Shown here: positions 45,280 through 53,540 of the stretch, one piece after another
Layout of the letters: each line of letters opens with the position of its first letter
Numbering within the stretch: position 1 is the first letter of the stretch
Source of the DNA: an uncultured Lachnospiraceae bacterium
Lineage (GTDB): Bacteria > Bacillota > Clostridia > Lachnospirales > Lachnospiraceae
Direction of reading: 5' to 3'
Assembly (NCBI GenBank): GCA_946615865.1
Contig: CAMOIJ010000005.1
Coordinates: forward strand, 52,364 to 116,363
DNA: 64,000 nt
Notes under the pieces: generated by a model
The model's input: the letters and a program-made list of their open reading frames with translations, nothing else
What the model was told of the DNA's origin: nothing
Database searches by the model: none
Made by a program: the position numbers and the translations under genes

Positions 45280-46119
45280 GTGGCTGAGAAAAAATTATCC
45301 AAAAAAGCGTTAAGTTCTGGTTTTCACAGATGGTATTACGGTAACCTGACATGCTTCTCTCAGGAGCACATGCAGACATTCGGTTACCTTTGCTCCATGC
45401 TCCCTCTCTGCAAAGAGCTGTATGCGGATGATCCCGACAAGATGGCGGAGTCCATGGACACATACAGAACATTCTTCAATACAGAGCCTCAGCTGGGCGC
45501 TATTATCGTAGGCGTTACAGCAGGTCTTGAAGAAGCAAGAGCAAACGGCGCGGAAGACGTCGACGGCGAGACCATCAACGGTCTTCGTGCAGGTCTGATG
45601 GGCCCGATCGCAGGTATCGGTGACTCGCTGGTAGTCGGTACCGTGATCCCGATCCTTCTTGGTATCGCAATGGGTATGTCCGGCGGCGGATCACCCATGG
45701 GTGCTATTTTCTACATCATTATCTGGAACCTGTTCGCATACTTCGGAATGCGTTTCCTGTACTTCAAGGGCTATGACATGGGTACTAAGGCCGTCGAGTT
45801 CCTTGTAGGCGATATCGGTACTGCGATCCGTGAGGCAGTCACAACCCTCGGCGGTATCGTTATCGGTGCCGTATCCGCTACATGGGTTTCCGTAAGAACA
45901 AGTTTTGCACTTTACAATGAAGCAGGCGAAGCTTACATGGTCCTTCAGGAAAAGCTTGACAGCGTATTCCCCGGACTTCTTACAGCGATCTTCGTTATCT
46001 TCTGCTGGTGGCTTATGGCCAAGAAGCGCTTCAGCCCTCTGAAAGTTATGGGACTTCTGGTTCTTATCGCTTTCGTCGGCGTTCTGATCGGTTTCTTCAA
46101 CCCCGGTCTGTCCTATTAA
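45280..46119 (+). CDS. PTS mannose-family EIID component
   Basis: 279 aa, GTG start two bases after the EIIC stop, with the GAGGAGG site inside EIIC (coupling). The N-terminus SGFHRWYYGNLTCFSQEHMQ and ALMPGLGIGDSL-like region (GLMGPIAGIGDSLVVGTVIP) are family marks. The last third has membrane helices. It completes the IIA-IIB-IIC-IID set; all four parts are intact, so the importer is probably functional. Confidence 0.95.
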   Translation: MAEKKLSKKALSSGFHRWYYGNLTCFSQEHMQTFGYLCSMLPLCKELYADDPDKMAESMDTYRTFFNTEPQLGAIIVGVTAGLEEARANGAEDVDGETINGLRAGLMGPIAGIGDSLVVGTVIPILLGIAMGMSGGGSPMGAIFYIIIWNLFAYFGMRFLYFKGYDMGTKAVEFLVGDIGTAIREAVTTLGGIVIGAVSATWVSVRTSFALYNEAGEAYMVLQEKLDSVFPGLLTAIFVIFCWWLMAKKRFSPLKVMGLLVLIAFVGVLIGFFNPGLSY

Positions 46120-46158
46120 TAATTCTGATCCGGAAGACCCCGGAAACTGAAAAACGAG

Positions 46159-46188
46159 AAGGGGGATTCATTAAAGAATCCCCCTTTT
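46159..46188 (+). terminator. Terminator after the PTS operon
   Basis: AAGGGGGATTC (46159-46169) and GAATCCCCCTT (46176-46186) form a perfect 11-bp stem with an ATTAAA loop; four T in total close it. Confidence 0.88.
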
Positions 46189-46223
46189 ATGTGAATTGAA
46201 TCTGTTTGTGAAAGGATGAAAAA

Positions 46224-46508
46224 ATGGCCCAGCTCAGTAAGCAGGAACTGCTCGAAGAAGCAAAAAAGCAATCTGAAATGCTTGAGAGGATCAGCAGGTG
46301 GAGAACCTATTCCCTGGTCCTGTCCGCCATCGGCGTAGCTGTGGCTTATATGGGGTTCAGAGGCAGTTTTCACCCGATTGCCGTAGGAGTAACCGGCATA
46401 GTGATCATTGTGGCCGGAATGGCGTTTTCTATATTTTGTAATTTCGGTATTCGCACCGGCAGAGAGAATGTAGAGAGAATACTCAGGGCAGCAGAGAACA
46501 GCAAGTGA
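46224..46508 (+). CDS. Small two-helix membrane protein (unknown)
   Basis: 94 aa, with GAAAGGATG before the ATG. Residues 3-28 form a charged amphipathic helix or coiled coil (LLEEAKKQSEMLERISRW); two membrane segments follow (about 29-45 and 52-72), then a charged C-terminal helix (RTGRENVERILRAAENSK). No known domain recognised. It lies between the PTS operon and the HPr-like gene, 34 bases before the latter, and probably forms a two-gene unit with it. Confidence 0.7.
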   Translation: MAQLSKQELLEEAKKQSEMLERISRWRTYSLVLSAIGVAVAYMGFRGSFHPIAVGVTGIVIIVAGMAFSIFCNFGIRTGRENVERILRAAENSK

Positions 46509-46542
46509 TCTTACAGGATGTTTAGTCGGGGGGATATAGGCA

Positions 46543-46800
46543 ATGGTAAGATTCCAGTGCGTATCCAGTCTCGAAAACGGATTGGATATCAAGAGAGCGG
46601 GAGAGTTTGTGAAGGAAGCGATCCGCAGCGGCGGAAAAGTGACCGTACGCAATGGCGCGAGAAAAGGGGATGCCAAACTGATCTTCAATGTCATGAGCCT
46701 GAATATTAAAAAGGGAGATCTTCTTGAGTTTTCGATTGAAGGAGATAATGAGAGAGAAGATGCGGCATCTTTGGAAAAATACGTGAGAGAAAATTTATGA
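46543..46800 (+). CDS. HPr-like protein lacking both phosphorylation sites
   Basis: 85 aa, the exact length of HPr. The alignment with HPr is easy: NGLDIKRAGEFVKEA corresponds to NGLHTRPAAQFVKEA, and DAKLIFNVMSL corresponds to the Ser46 region AKSIMGLMSL. The catalytic His15 is Asp15 and the regulatory Ser46 is Leu46; the Arg17-Pro18 pair is Lys17-Arg18. It therefore cannot act as a normal phosphocarrier or be switched by HPr kinase. Start behind a GGGGGGAT site. Placed after a mannose PTS, it may be a regulatory or decoy HPr in the manner of Bacillus Crh (Gln15), but Crh keeps Ser46. Own terminator follows. Confidence 0.8.
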   Translation: MVRFQCVSSLENGLDIKRAGEFVKEAIRSGGKVTVRNGARKGDAKLIFNVMSLNIKKGDLLEFSIEGDNEREDAASLEKYVRENL

Positions 46801-46817
46801 TCGAATGGATATTATGA

Positions 46818-46853
46818 AGATCGCTTTGCCTTGTGGTGAAGCGATCTTTTTTT
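46818..46853 (+). terminator. Terminator after the HPr-like gene
   Basis: AGATCGCTT (46818-46826) and AAGCGATCT (46839-46847) form a perfect stem followed by a seven-T run. Confidence 0.9.
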
Positions 46854-46911
46854 CCTATTTTGATGATTCTATGTTAAGATTTTTATATGTTGATATTGCG
46901 GGGTGAATATT

Positions 46912-47370
46912 ATGCTTACTATGATCAGTGAAATATGCGGGAACAAAATCATACAGACGGGAGCCGTCGCTTGGGTGATATCGCAGGTCATCAAGACGAT
47001 CCTCCATCTGATCGTCAATAAAAAGATCGTGTGGGAGAGACTGGTTGGAGACGGAGGAATGCCCAGCAGCCATTCCGCGACTGTAACTTCCGTAGCAGTT
47101 GCAACCGGCTTTACCGCGGGATGGGGATCACCTGTTTTCGGGGTAGCAGTCTTTATGGCGATCATAGTCATGCATGACGCCAGAGGTGTACGCAGAGAGA
47201 CCGGCAAGCAGGCCGTAGTCATCAATGACATGATCGAACTCTTTGAAAAAATGGGGGCCGGGAATCTAACGCCGGAACAGACGCTCAAGGAATTCGTGGG
47301 CCATACGCCAATGCAGGTGTTCGCCGGGGGAATACTGGGTCTTGTCATCGCGCTTATCATGCATATGTGA
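46912..47370 (+). CDS. Divergent PAP2-family membrane protein (YuiD/DUF212)
   Basis: 152 aa from the ATG at 46912, with GGGGTGA 7 bases upstream. GDGGMPSSHSATVTSVAVA carries the phosphatase motif PSSH of the PAP2 fold, and VMHDARGVRRETGKQA is the second family block. The end QTLKEFVGHTPMQVFAGGILG matches YuiD relatives. Four membrane helices are likely. A lipid phosphate phosphatase or related membrane role is expected from the fold; the substrate is unknown. Followed 25 bases later by nudC. Confidence 0.88.
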   Translation: MLTMISEICGNKIIQTGAVAWVISQVIKTILHLIVNKKIVWERLVGDGGMPSSHSATVTSVAVATGFTAGWGSPVFGVAVFMAIIVMHDARGVRRETGKQAVVINDMIELFEKMGAGNLTPEQTLKEFVGHTPMQVFAGGILGLVIALIMHM

Positions 47371-47395
47371 TCGAAAAGGAGTTAAGATATACGTT

Positions 47396-48283
47396 ATGAT
47401 CCAGGATATTGCACCTCACAGAATGGATAATCAGTTCAGGGCGGGGATCGGGCCGGAGAAGAACAGCCCGATCCTGATATTTACGGGGCAGAAAATGGAG
47501 AATATCATGGTCCGTCTGACGCAGGGACGGATCAGTTTTCCTGTCGCGGCGGAAATGCCGGACGGTCTCGATTATACGTTTCTGTTCACCGTTGATGATC
47601 ATCCTCTGTTCATGGTCACGGAAGAGGACCCGCAGGCATCTGCGTTTCCCGGGGATCTTGTGGCTATAGACAGCAGAAAGCTTCGTCCGGATTATTATCT
47701 CGGCGACGAAAACCGACATCTCATATTTGAGGCCTACACGGCGGGACAACTGGCAAGATGGTACCACGATAACAGGTATTGCGGCACATGCGCGCATAAG
47801 ACAGTCCCTTCAAAGACAGAAAGGGCGCTGTGCTGTCCGCACTGTGGAAGAACGATCTATCCCCGGATCCTTCCGGCTGTGATAATCGGCGTTACGGACG
47901 GAGACAGGATCCTTATGACAAAATATGCTGGGAGGAGCTATACTTTTTACGCGCTGGTAGCCGGGTTCAACGAAATCGGAGAGACTCTGGAGGAGACTGT
48001 TGCCAGGGAAGTCATGGAAGAAGTCGGGCTGAAGGTTAAGAATATCCGTTATTACAAATCCCAGCCGTGGGGCATAGTGGACGATCTTCTGGCCGGATTT
48101 TACTGCGATGTCGACGGCAGCACAGAGATCATACTGGACAGAAATGAACTCAAGGAGGCTGTCTGGGTCGAGAGGAAAGACGTTGAGGGTCAGCCTCATG
48201 ACCTGAGCCTTACCAATGAGATGATGGTGGTATTCAGGGAGGGAAGAGAACCGCTGGGATACAGATATGCCATGAGAGAATAA
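47396..48283 (+). CDS. nudC: NAD(+) diphosphatase / NADH pyrophosphatase (Nudix)
   Basis: 295 aa from the ATG at 47396 (AAGGAG is somewhat far, 14 bases upstream). A four-Cys zinc ribbon (CGTCAHK...CCPHCGR, about residues 128-152) precedes the Nudix box GFNEIGETLEETVAREVMEEVGL-like sequence at about residue 190. The SQPW motif near residue 222 identifies the NudC class, which hydrolyses NAD(H) and can remove NAD caps from RNA; the usual SQPWPFP is SQPWGIV here, so the family is right but slightly divergent. Confidence 0.9.
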   Translation: MIQDIAPHRMDNQFRAGIGPEKNSPILIFTGQKMENIMVRLTQGRISFPVAAEMPDGLDYTFLFTVDDHPLFMVTEEDPQASAFPGDLVAIDSRKLRPDYYLGDENRHLIFEAYTAGQLARWYHDNRYCGTCAHKTVPSKTERALCCPHCGRTIYPRILPAVIIGVTDGDRILMTKYAGRSYTFYALVAGFNEIGETLEETVAREVMEEVGLKVKNIRYYKSQPWGIVDDLLAGFYCDVDGSTEIILDRNELKEAVWVERKDVEGQPHDLSLTNEMMVVFREGREPLGYRYAMRE

Positions 48284-48320
48284 TGTGTACCCTTGCCGGT
48301 TCGGCAAACAGGAACGGACC

Positions 48321-49820
48321 ATGAAAGCAATGAACCTTTACCTCCTGTCAAGAGCTGTGGGCGGGGACAGATTTTCCAAACTGGCCAGAGAACTGACGGG
48401 AAGTGCGTATGAGAAACAATACAGCGAACATGAGGCGGAATCCCTCCGCGCGCTGACAGATGGTGTAGCCGCGGTGCTTAAAGAGAGAGCAGAGGAGGGA
48501 GAAGACTGGGTCTGTCATTTGGACGGCTTTTATTTTTCCTTTACGATCGCGCATATAAGCAAAGAATTTGATCTGCTCAAGATTTCCGAAGACGGGGATG
48601 CTGTCCTTAATATCGAACTCAAGAGTGAGAACGTCGAGGAGAGCAGGATCCAGAAGCAGTTATCCCAGAACAGATATTACCTCTCTCATATTTCGCGCAC
48701 GATCTACTCTTTTACCTATGTGATGGAGACCGATACCGTATATAACCTCAATGACAGAGGACATATGCGCGTCTGCAGAATGGAGGATCTGGCGGATGTG
48801 CTTTGCCGTCCGGCATTCTCAGGGTATGTGGAAAAGGATCTGGACCAGTACTTCAGGGCATCAGATTACCTGATCTCACCGGCCGCGGAGCCTGACAGGT
48901 TCCTCAGCGGCAGTTATTTTCTCACTAATCAGCAGGCAGAATTCAAGCGAAAAATATTGGAAGTGTTCTCAGAGAGCAGTCCCGGTACGGCGTGCCCGGT
49001 CATTGCGGTTAAAGGCACTGCCGGAACCGGCAAAACGCTTCTTTTGTTTGACCTCGCCATGACTCTTTCCAAAAGGAAGAGAGTGCTTCTTCTTACAGGA
49101 GGAAATCTTCAGAAAGGGCACAAAGTCCTCGATGAAAGGCTTAAAAACGTCTTCATACGAACTGCCGACTGTTTCGCGGAAGGGGATGAATGGGACTATC
49201 TGTTCCTGGATGAAGCGAACAGGATCCCTGAAGATGTCATGAAACGGATCATTGAGTATGTCTGGAAGCGAGGGATCCCCTGTATCATGGCTTATGATCC
49301 CCATGTTCTTACTGACACTTACGGCAAACTTGCCGAGGCGGAGAAGAGGATCCTCAGATACGGTACGCTCCTTCTTGAATTCACAGGCAATATCCGGATC
49401 AACCGGCCGATGTTCTCTTTTTTGCAGAATCTCTTCCACACAAAGGAAAAGGCCAGAAACGTGGACTACAGCTGCATCGATGTGCTCTATGCGGCAAACA
49501 GGGACGAGGCGGCGGCGATCCTGTCCTATTACAGAGAGAAGGGATACCGCAAGATCACCCTTCCCGGGGAAGGCGGGAATTTCTGCGCGGGACTTGGAGA
49601 AGAGGAGATCGTCGGAAACGAATTTGACTGTATCCTGCTGATATTGGACAGCAGATTTTATTATGATAATGAGAAGAGGCTTCGCTGCAGAGGCGAGGCG
49701 GCGGATGAAGCGCTGAATCTCCTCTACGAGGGGATTTCCCGGACAAGAGAGAAGCTGTGTATTGTAGTGCTGGAGGATGAGAAACTGTTTGACAATATCC
49801 TCTCGGTCAGAGAACTCTGA
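48321..49820 (+). CDS. Predicted nuclease-helicase fusion (DUF2075-type SF1 helicase with PD-(D/E)XK-like N-terminus)
   Basis: 499 aa from the ATG at 48321. The N-terminal region (about 60-130) contains EFDLLKI then VLNIELKS, giving Asp84, Glu99 and Lys101 in the spacing of a PD-(D/E)XK nuclease, followed by the QKQLSQNRYYLSHI helix. A P-loop helicase follows: Walker A GTAGTGKT (232-239), Walker B LFLDEANRI, a FTGNIRIN motif, the UvrD-like EIVGNEFDCILLI and the final YEGISRTREKLCIVV motif VI. The helicase half fits DUF2075/Schlafen-like SF1 proteins. Such fusions occur in DNA repair and in phage defence; no partner gene marks it as either. The start has only a weak AGGA site. Confidence 0.75.
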   Translation: MKAMNLYLLSRAVGGDRFSKLARELTGSAYEKQYSEHEAESLRALTDGVAAVLKERAEEGEDWVCHLDGFYFSFTIAHISKEFDLLKISEDGDAVLNIELKSENVEESRIQKQLSQNRYYLSHISRTIYSFTYVMETDTVYNLNDRGHMRVCRMEDLADVLCRPAFSGYVEKDLDQYFRASDYLISPAAEPDRFLSGSYFLTNQQAEFKRKILEVFSESSPGTACPVIAVKGTAGTGKTLLLFDLAMTLSKRKRVLLLTGGNLQKGHKVLDERLKNVFIRTADCFAEGDEWDYLFLDEANRIPEDVMKRIIEYVWKRGIPCIMAYDPHVLTDTYGKLAEAEKRILRYGTLLLEFTGNIRINRPMFSFLQNLFHTKEKARNVDYSCIDVLYAANRDEAAAILSYYREKGYRKITLPGEGGNFCAGLGEEEIVGNEFDCILLILDSRFYYDNEKRLRCRGEAADEALNLLYEGISRTREKLCIVVLEDEKLFDNILSVREL

Positions 49821-49865
49821 GAGCGCCCGCTTATACGTTAAGTTTTCAGACATATAGTACGGAAA

Positions 49866-51707
49866 ATGAAGGAAACAGGAAGAGGACAAAAACAGTTTAA
49901 AAGTTCCGCATCCCTGGTCATGTATTTTCTTAAAGGGAGCACCGGCTTTTTTCTGCTTAGTATGGTGTTTGCTTCAGCGGTGTCCTTTTTGGACATGGTG
50001 CTGCCCGGAATGATCAGTTTTACAGTGGACAGTGTGATTGGTGACAAGACGCCGAATCTTCCGGCGTCTGTTTTGCTGTGGTTTGAAAACGCAGGAGGGG
50101 TGGAACTGCTCAGACGGCAGCCGGTCCTGATCGCCGTATCTGTCATCGCTGTAGCGCTGACAGGAGCAGTCTTTCGTTTTTGCTTCCGCTATTTCAATGA
50201 AGTGGCCGCGGAACGTTTCGTCAAGCGGATCAGGGATGAGTTGTACGCCAAAATATTGAGGCTTCCTTATACATGGCACGGCGCTAACAGCACCGGTGAT
50301 ATCATACAGCGCTGCACTTCGGATGTAGAGACAGTTAAAGTTTTCATATCTGAACAACTCACATCTCTGATCAGGGTTATAGTCCTGATCGCGATGGCGA
50401 TCCGCTTTATGTGGGGGATCGACCCTTTCATGACAAAGATCGCTTCGATCTTTATCCCGGTCGTGATCGGCTACTCGCTTTTCTTCTATGCAAAGATAGG
50501 AGATGCTTTTGAAAAGGCGGATTCTGAGGAGGGGCGCCTTTCCGCCATAGCGCAGGAGAACCTGACGGGCGTCAGGGTAGTCCGCGCGTTTGGAAGGGAG
50601 CGCTTTGAGAGGGATAGATTTGAGAAGCAGAACGATTATTACACCGGTTTCTGGATCCGCCTGATGCGCATACTGTCCCTCAACTGGGTCACCGGAGATG
50701 TAATGACGGGACTGCAGTATCTGATCGTCAATATCATGGGAGCGGTGTTCTGTGTCAGAGGCACTGTGACAGCGGGACAGTTTATCGCATTTGTTTCCTA
50801 TAACAGCCTGCTTATATGGCCTGTAAGATCTCTTGGCCGCGTGATCTCGGAGATGAGCAAAGCCGGTATCTCCATCGATAGGATCCTCTACATCATGAAC
50901 GCGGAAGAGGAGACTGAGCCGGAGGGCGCGCTGAGGCCGCCCATGGACCGGGACATCCGCTTTGAGCATGTATCTTTTGGCTATGGAGGAGATTCCGGGG
51001 AAGCACTTTCAGATGTTTCTTTTGAGATCCCTGCCGGGGAAACAGTGGGCATACTCGGCGGAACAGGTTCGGGAAAATCTACGCTGATGTATCTTTTGGA
51101 AAAGCTGTATCCGCTGCAGGAAGGCTGCGGACGGATCATGATCGGAGACACAGACCTGTCTGAGATCAGCAGCTCTTATGTGCGCTCTCAGATTGGGATG
51201 GTCCTGCAGGAGCCTTTTCTCTTTTCCAGATCCATAGAAGATAATATCGCGATCACATCCCGAAGCTACAAAAGAGAAGACGTTCGAAGGGCATCAAAGA
51301 CCGCTGATCTTCTGGAGGCAGTCGACAGATTTCCTTCTGGCTTTGAGACATTCGTCGGAGAGCGCGGCGTAACACTTTCCGGAGGCCAGAAGCAGCGGAC
51401 GGCAATTGCAAGGATGCTGATCAGAAAATGCCCTGTCATGATCTTTGACGATTCTCTCTCAGCAGTCGACGCGGAGACCGACGCAAGGATCCGCGCCGCA
51501 CTCAGGCAGGATACCGCGGAGGCAACGGTGATCCTGATCTCGCACAGGATCACGACGATCATGCATGCGGACCGGATCATTGTCATGGAAAAAGGCAGAG
51601 TCATGGAGAAGGGAACACACGAGGAGCTCCTTGCGCTCGGGGGCATATACAGGCGGATCTATGATCTGCAGATGAATGCGGCCGGAGAGGAGGAACAGGA
51701 TGAATAA
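49866..51707 (+). CDS. ABC exporter half-transporter, degenerate-site subunit
   Basis: 613 aa: a six-helix type I exporter membrane domain (about residues 20-330) fused to an ATPase domain. Walker A GGTGSGKS (398-405), signature LSGGQKQRTA, Walker B IFDDS with Asp529 where the catalytic Glu should be. This matches the non-catalytic half of heterodimeric exporters such as BmrC/TM287. The next gene overlaps it by 8 bases and encodes the other half. Substrates of such pairs include drugs, lipids or peptides; not deducible here. Confidence 0.93.
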   Translation: MKETGRGQKQFKSSASLVMYFLKGSTGFFLLSMVFASAVSFLDMVLPGMISFTVDSVIGDKTPNLPASVLLWFENAGGVELLRRQPVLIAVSVIAVALTGAVFRFCFRYFNEVAAERFVKRIRDELYAKILRLPYTWHGANSTGDIIQRCTSDVETVKVFISEQLTSLIRVIVLIAMAIRFMWGIDPFMTKIASIFIPVVIGYSLFFYAKIGDAFEKADSEEGRLSAIAQENLTGVRVVRAFGRERFERDRFEKQNDYYTGFWIRLMRILSLNWVTGDVMTGLQYLIVNIMGAVFCVRGTVTAGQFIAFVSYNSLLIWPVRSLGRVISEMSKAGISIDRILYIMNAEEETEPEGALRPPMDRDIRFEHVSFGYGGDSGEALSDVSFEIPAGETVGILGGTGSGKSTLMYLLEKLYPLQEGCGRIMIGDTDLSEISSSYVRSQIGMVLQEPFLFSRSIEDNIAITSRSYKREDVRRASKTADLLEAVDRFPSGFETFVGERGVTLSGGQKQRTAIARMLIRKCPVMIFDDSLSAVDAETDARIRAALRQDTAEATVILISHRITTIMHADRIIVMEKGRVMEKGTHEELLALGGIYRRIYDLQMNAAGEEEQDE

Positions 51708-53502
51708 AGAACGTGAAACAGTATCTCTCCCCCTGTTCGGTATTCCGCGTCTGATCCCTTACCTGCGTCCATACAGAAAAAGGGTGATCAGGATGATCCT
51801 GCTGGCACTTATCTGCAGTGTGATCGATGTGTCGTATCCTCTGTTTGGCCGCTATGCGCTCGATCACTTCGTCGCCGGCAGGACGCTGGAAGGGATGCCG
51901 GTTTTTATAGGGCTCTATCTTTTGGTCCTGACATTCCAGTCAGTTATTAATGACAGGACTATGGTGGATTCGGGGACAGTGGAAATGAGCATCGACAGGG
52001 ATCTGAGGAACAAAGCTTTTAATCACCTGCAGACTCTGTCTTTCTCCTATTTTAACCGCAACAGCGTCGGCTATATTCATGCCAGAGTAATGAGCGATAC
52101 CGGGAAGATAGGAGAAGCAGTATCCTGGCGAATGATGGACTGCATCTGGAACGGATCTTATATCCTTTTTGCCATCTTCGTAATGATGATGACTGAGCTG
52201 AGGCTTGCGCTCTGGATGATCTTCCTTCTTGCAGCGGCAGGGGCACTGATCTGGCTGTTTCAGAAAAGACTTGTAGCGGCGAACAGGCTGATCCGCGAAA
52301 TAAATTCAAGGATCACGGGAAGCTTTAACGAGGGGATCATCGGCGCGAGGACAATCAAACTGCTGAGCATTGAAAAGAAGATGCAGCAGGAGTTCGAAGA
52401 AGTGACGGAGGATTTCAGAAGGGAGTCGGTGCATGCGGTGAGATACTCCGCGATGCTCATTTCCACAGTGACCCTGATGTCTTCCGCGGCGCTCGCCGTC
52501 GTCCTCTGGCAGGGAGGGGCGTTGACCAGAGAAGGGCTCCTGAAGATCGGAACCCTCTCCGTATTTGTATCCTATGCAGTGGGAATGGTTGAGCCGCTTC
52601 AGTTCATCATTCAGAATATATCCGGCTTTATCGCCATTCAGGTCAACATTGAGAGACTTACAGATCTTCTGGCCGAACCCGCGGATGTCGCGGACTCACC
52701 GGAGGTGATCGAACGCTACGGAGACAGTTTCAACCCTAAATATGAGAACTGGGAGGAACTGCTCGGAGATATTGAATTCAGAGACGTGACTTTCCGCTAC
52801 CCTGACGGGGAGGAGAACGTGCTTGAGCATTTCAGCCTCAAGGTTCCCCGCGGTCAAAACATAGCGATCGTCGGGGAGACCGGAGCAGGGAAATCCACTC
52901 TGGTAAATCTTGTTTGCCGTTTTTACGAGCCAACGGAAGGTACTCTTCTGATCGACGGAAGGGACGCGAGGGAGAGGTCCCAGCTGTGGCTTCACAGCCA
53001 TCTCGGCTATGTGCTTCAATCCCCGCATCTATTTTCCGGATCAGTCAGGGAGAATCTCAGATACGGAAGGCCCGACGCGACGGACGAAGAGATCCTGAGA
53101 GCTCTCGATATGGTGTCTGCAAGAGATATTGTGGAGAGGATGGGAGGTCTTGACAGCGAAGTCGGTGAAGGCGGAAGCCGCCTTTCCACAGGTGAGAAGC
53201 AGCTTCTGTCTTTTGCAAGGGCCCTGCTTGCCGATCCCAGGCTTCTGATCCTGGACGAGGCAACTTCTTCCATCGATACTTTGACAGAAAAAGCGATCCA
53301 GCAGGCGATATCAGTGGTGACCAAAGGGAGGACCTGTTTTGTCATCGCTCACAGGCTGTCTACTATCACGAACGCGGATCTGATCCTGGCGGTCAGGGAC
53401 GGCAAAATAGAGGAGAGAGGAACGCATTCCGAACTCATGAAGAAAAAAGGATATTACTACTCCTTATACAGCAGACAGTATGAGGAGAGCATTTTGGGGT
53501 GA
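51700..53502 (+). CDS. ABC exporter half-transporter, catalytic subunit
   Basis: 600 aa from the ATG at 51700, overlapping the preceding gene by 8 bases, with GAGGAGG upstream. A six-helix membrane domain (about 25-320) is followed by an ATPase with Walker A GETGAGKS, signature LSTGEKQ (495-501, usual LSGGQ) and Walker B ILDEATSS with catalytic Glu520 intact. A modified signature in this half and a degenerate Walker B in the other contribute to the same silent site, as expected for a heterodimer. About 25 extra residues (NPKYENWEELLGD) precede the ATPase domain. Confidence 0.93.
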   Translation: MNKERETVSLPLFGIPRLIPYLRPYRKRVIRMILLALICSVIDVSYPLFGRYALDHFVAGRTLEGMPVFIGLYLLVLTFQSVINDRTMVDSGTVEMSIDRDLRNKAFNHLQTLSFSYFNRNSVGYIHARVMSDTGKIGEAVSWRMMDCIWNGSYILFAIFVMMMTELRLALWMIFLLAAAGALIWLFQKRLVAANRLIREINSRITGSFNEGIIGARTIKLLSIEKKMQQEFEEVTEDFRRESVHAVRYSAMLISTVTLMSSAALAVVLWQGGALTREGLLKIGTLSVFVSYAVGMVEPLQFIIQNISGFIAIQVNIERLTDLLAEPADVADSPEVIERYGDSFNPKYENWEELLGDIEFRDVTFRYPDGEENVLEHFSLKVPRGQNIAIVGETGAGKSTLVNLVCRFYEPTEGTLLIDGRDARERSQLWLHSHLGYVLQSPHLFSGSVRENLRYGRPDATDEEILRALDMVSARDIVERMGGLDSEVGEGGSRLSTGEKQLLSFARALLADPRLLILDEATSSIDTLTEKAIQQAISVVTKGRTCFVIAHRLSTITNADLILAVRDGKIEERGTHSELMKKKGYYYSLYSRQYEESILG

Positions 53503-53535
53503 AAAAAACTGCCGCCTGTGTGAGCGGCAGTTTAT
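53500..53535. terminator. Bidirectional terminator between the exporter operon and the PHP gene
   Basis: AACTGCCGC and GCGGCAGTT form a stem around CTGTGTGA. Seven T follow on the minus strand (A-run at 53502-53508), a weaker TTTATT on the plus strand. Confidence 0.85.
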
Positions 53536-53540
53536 TCATC

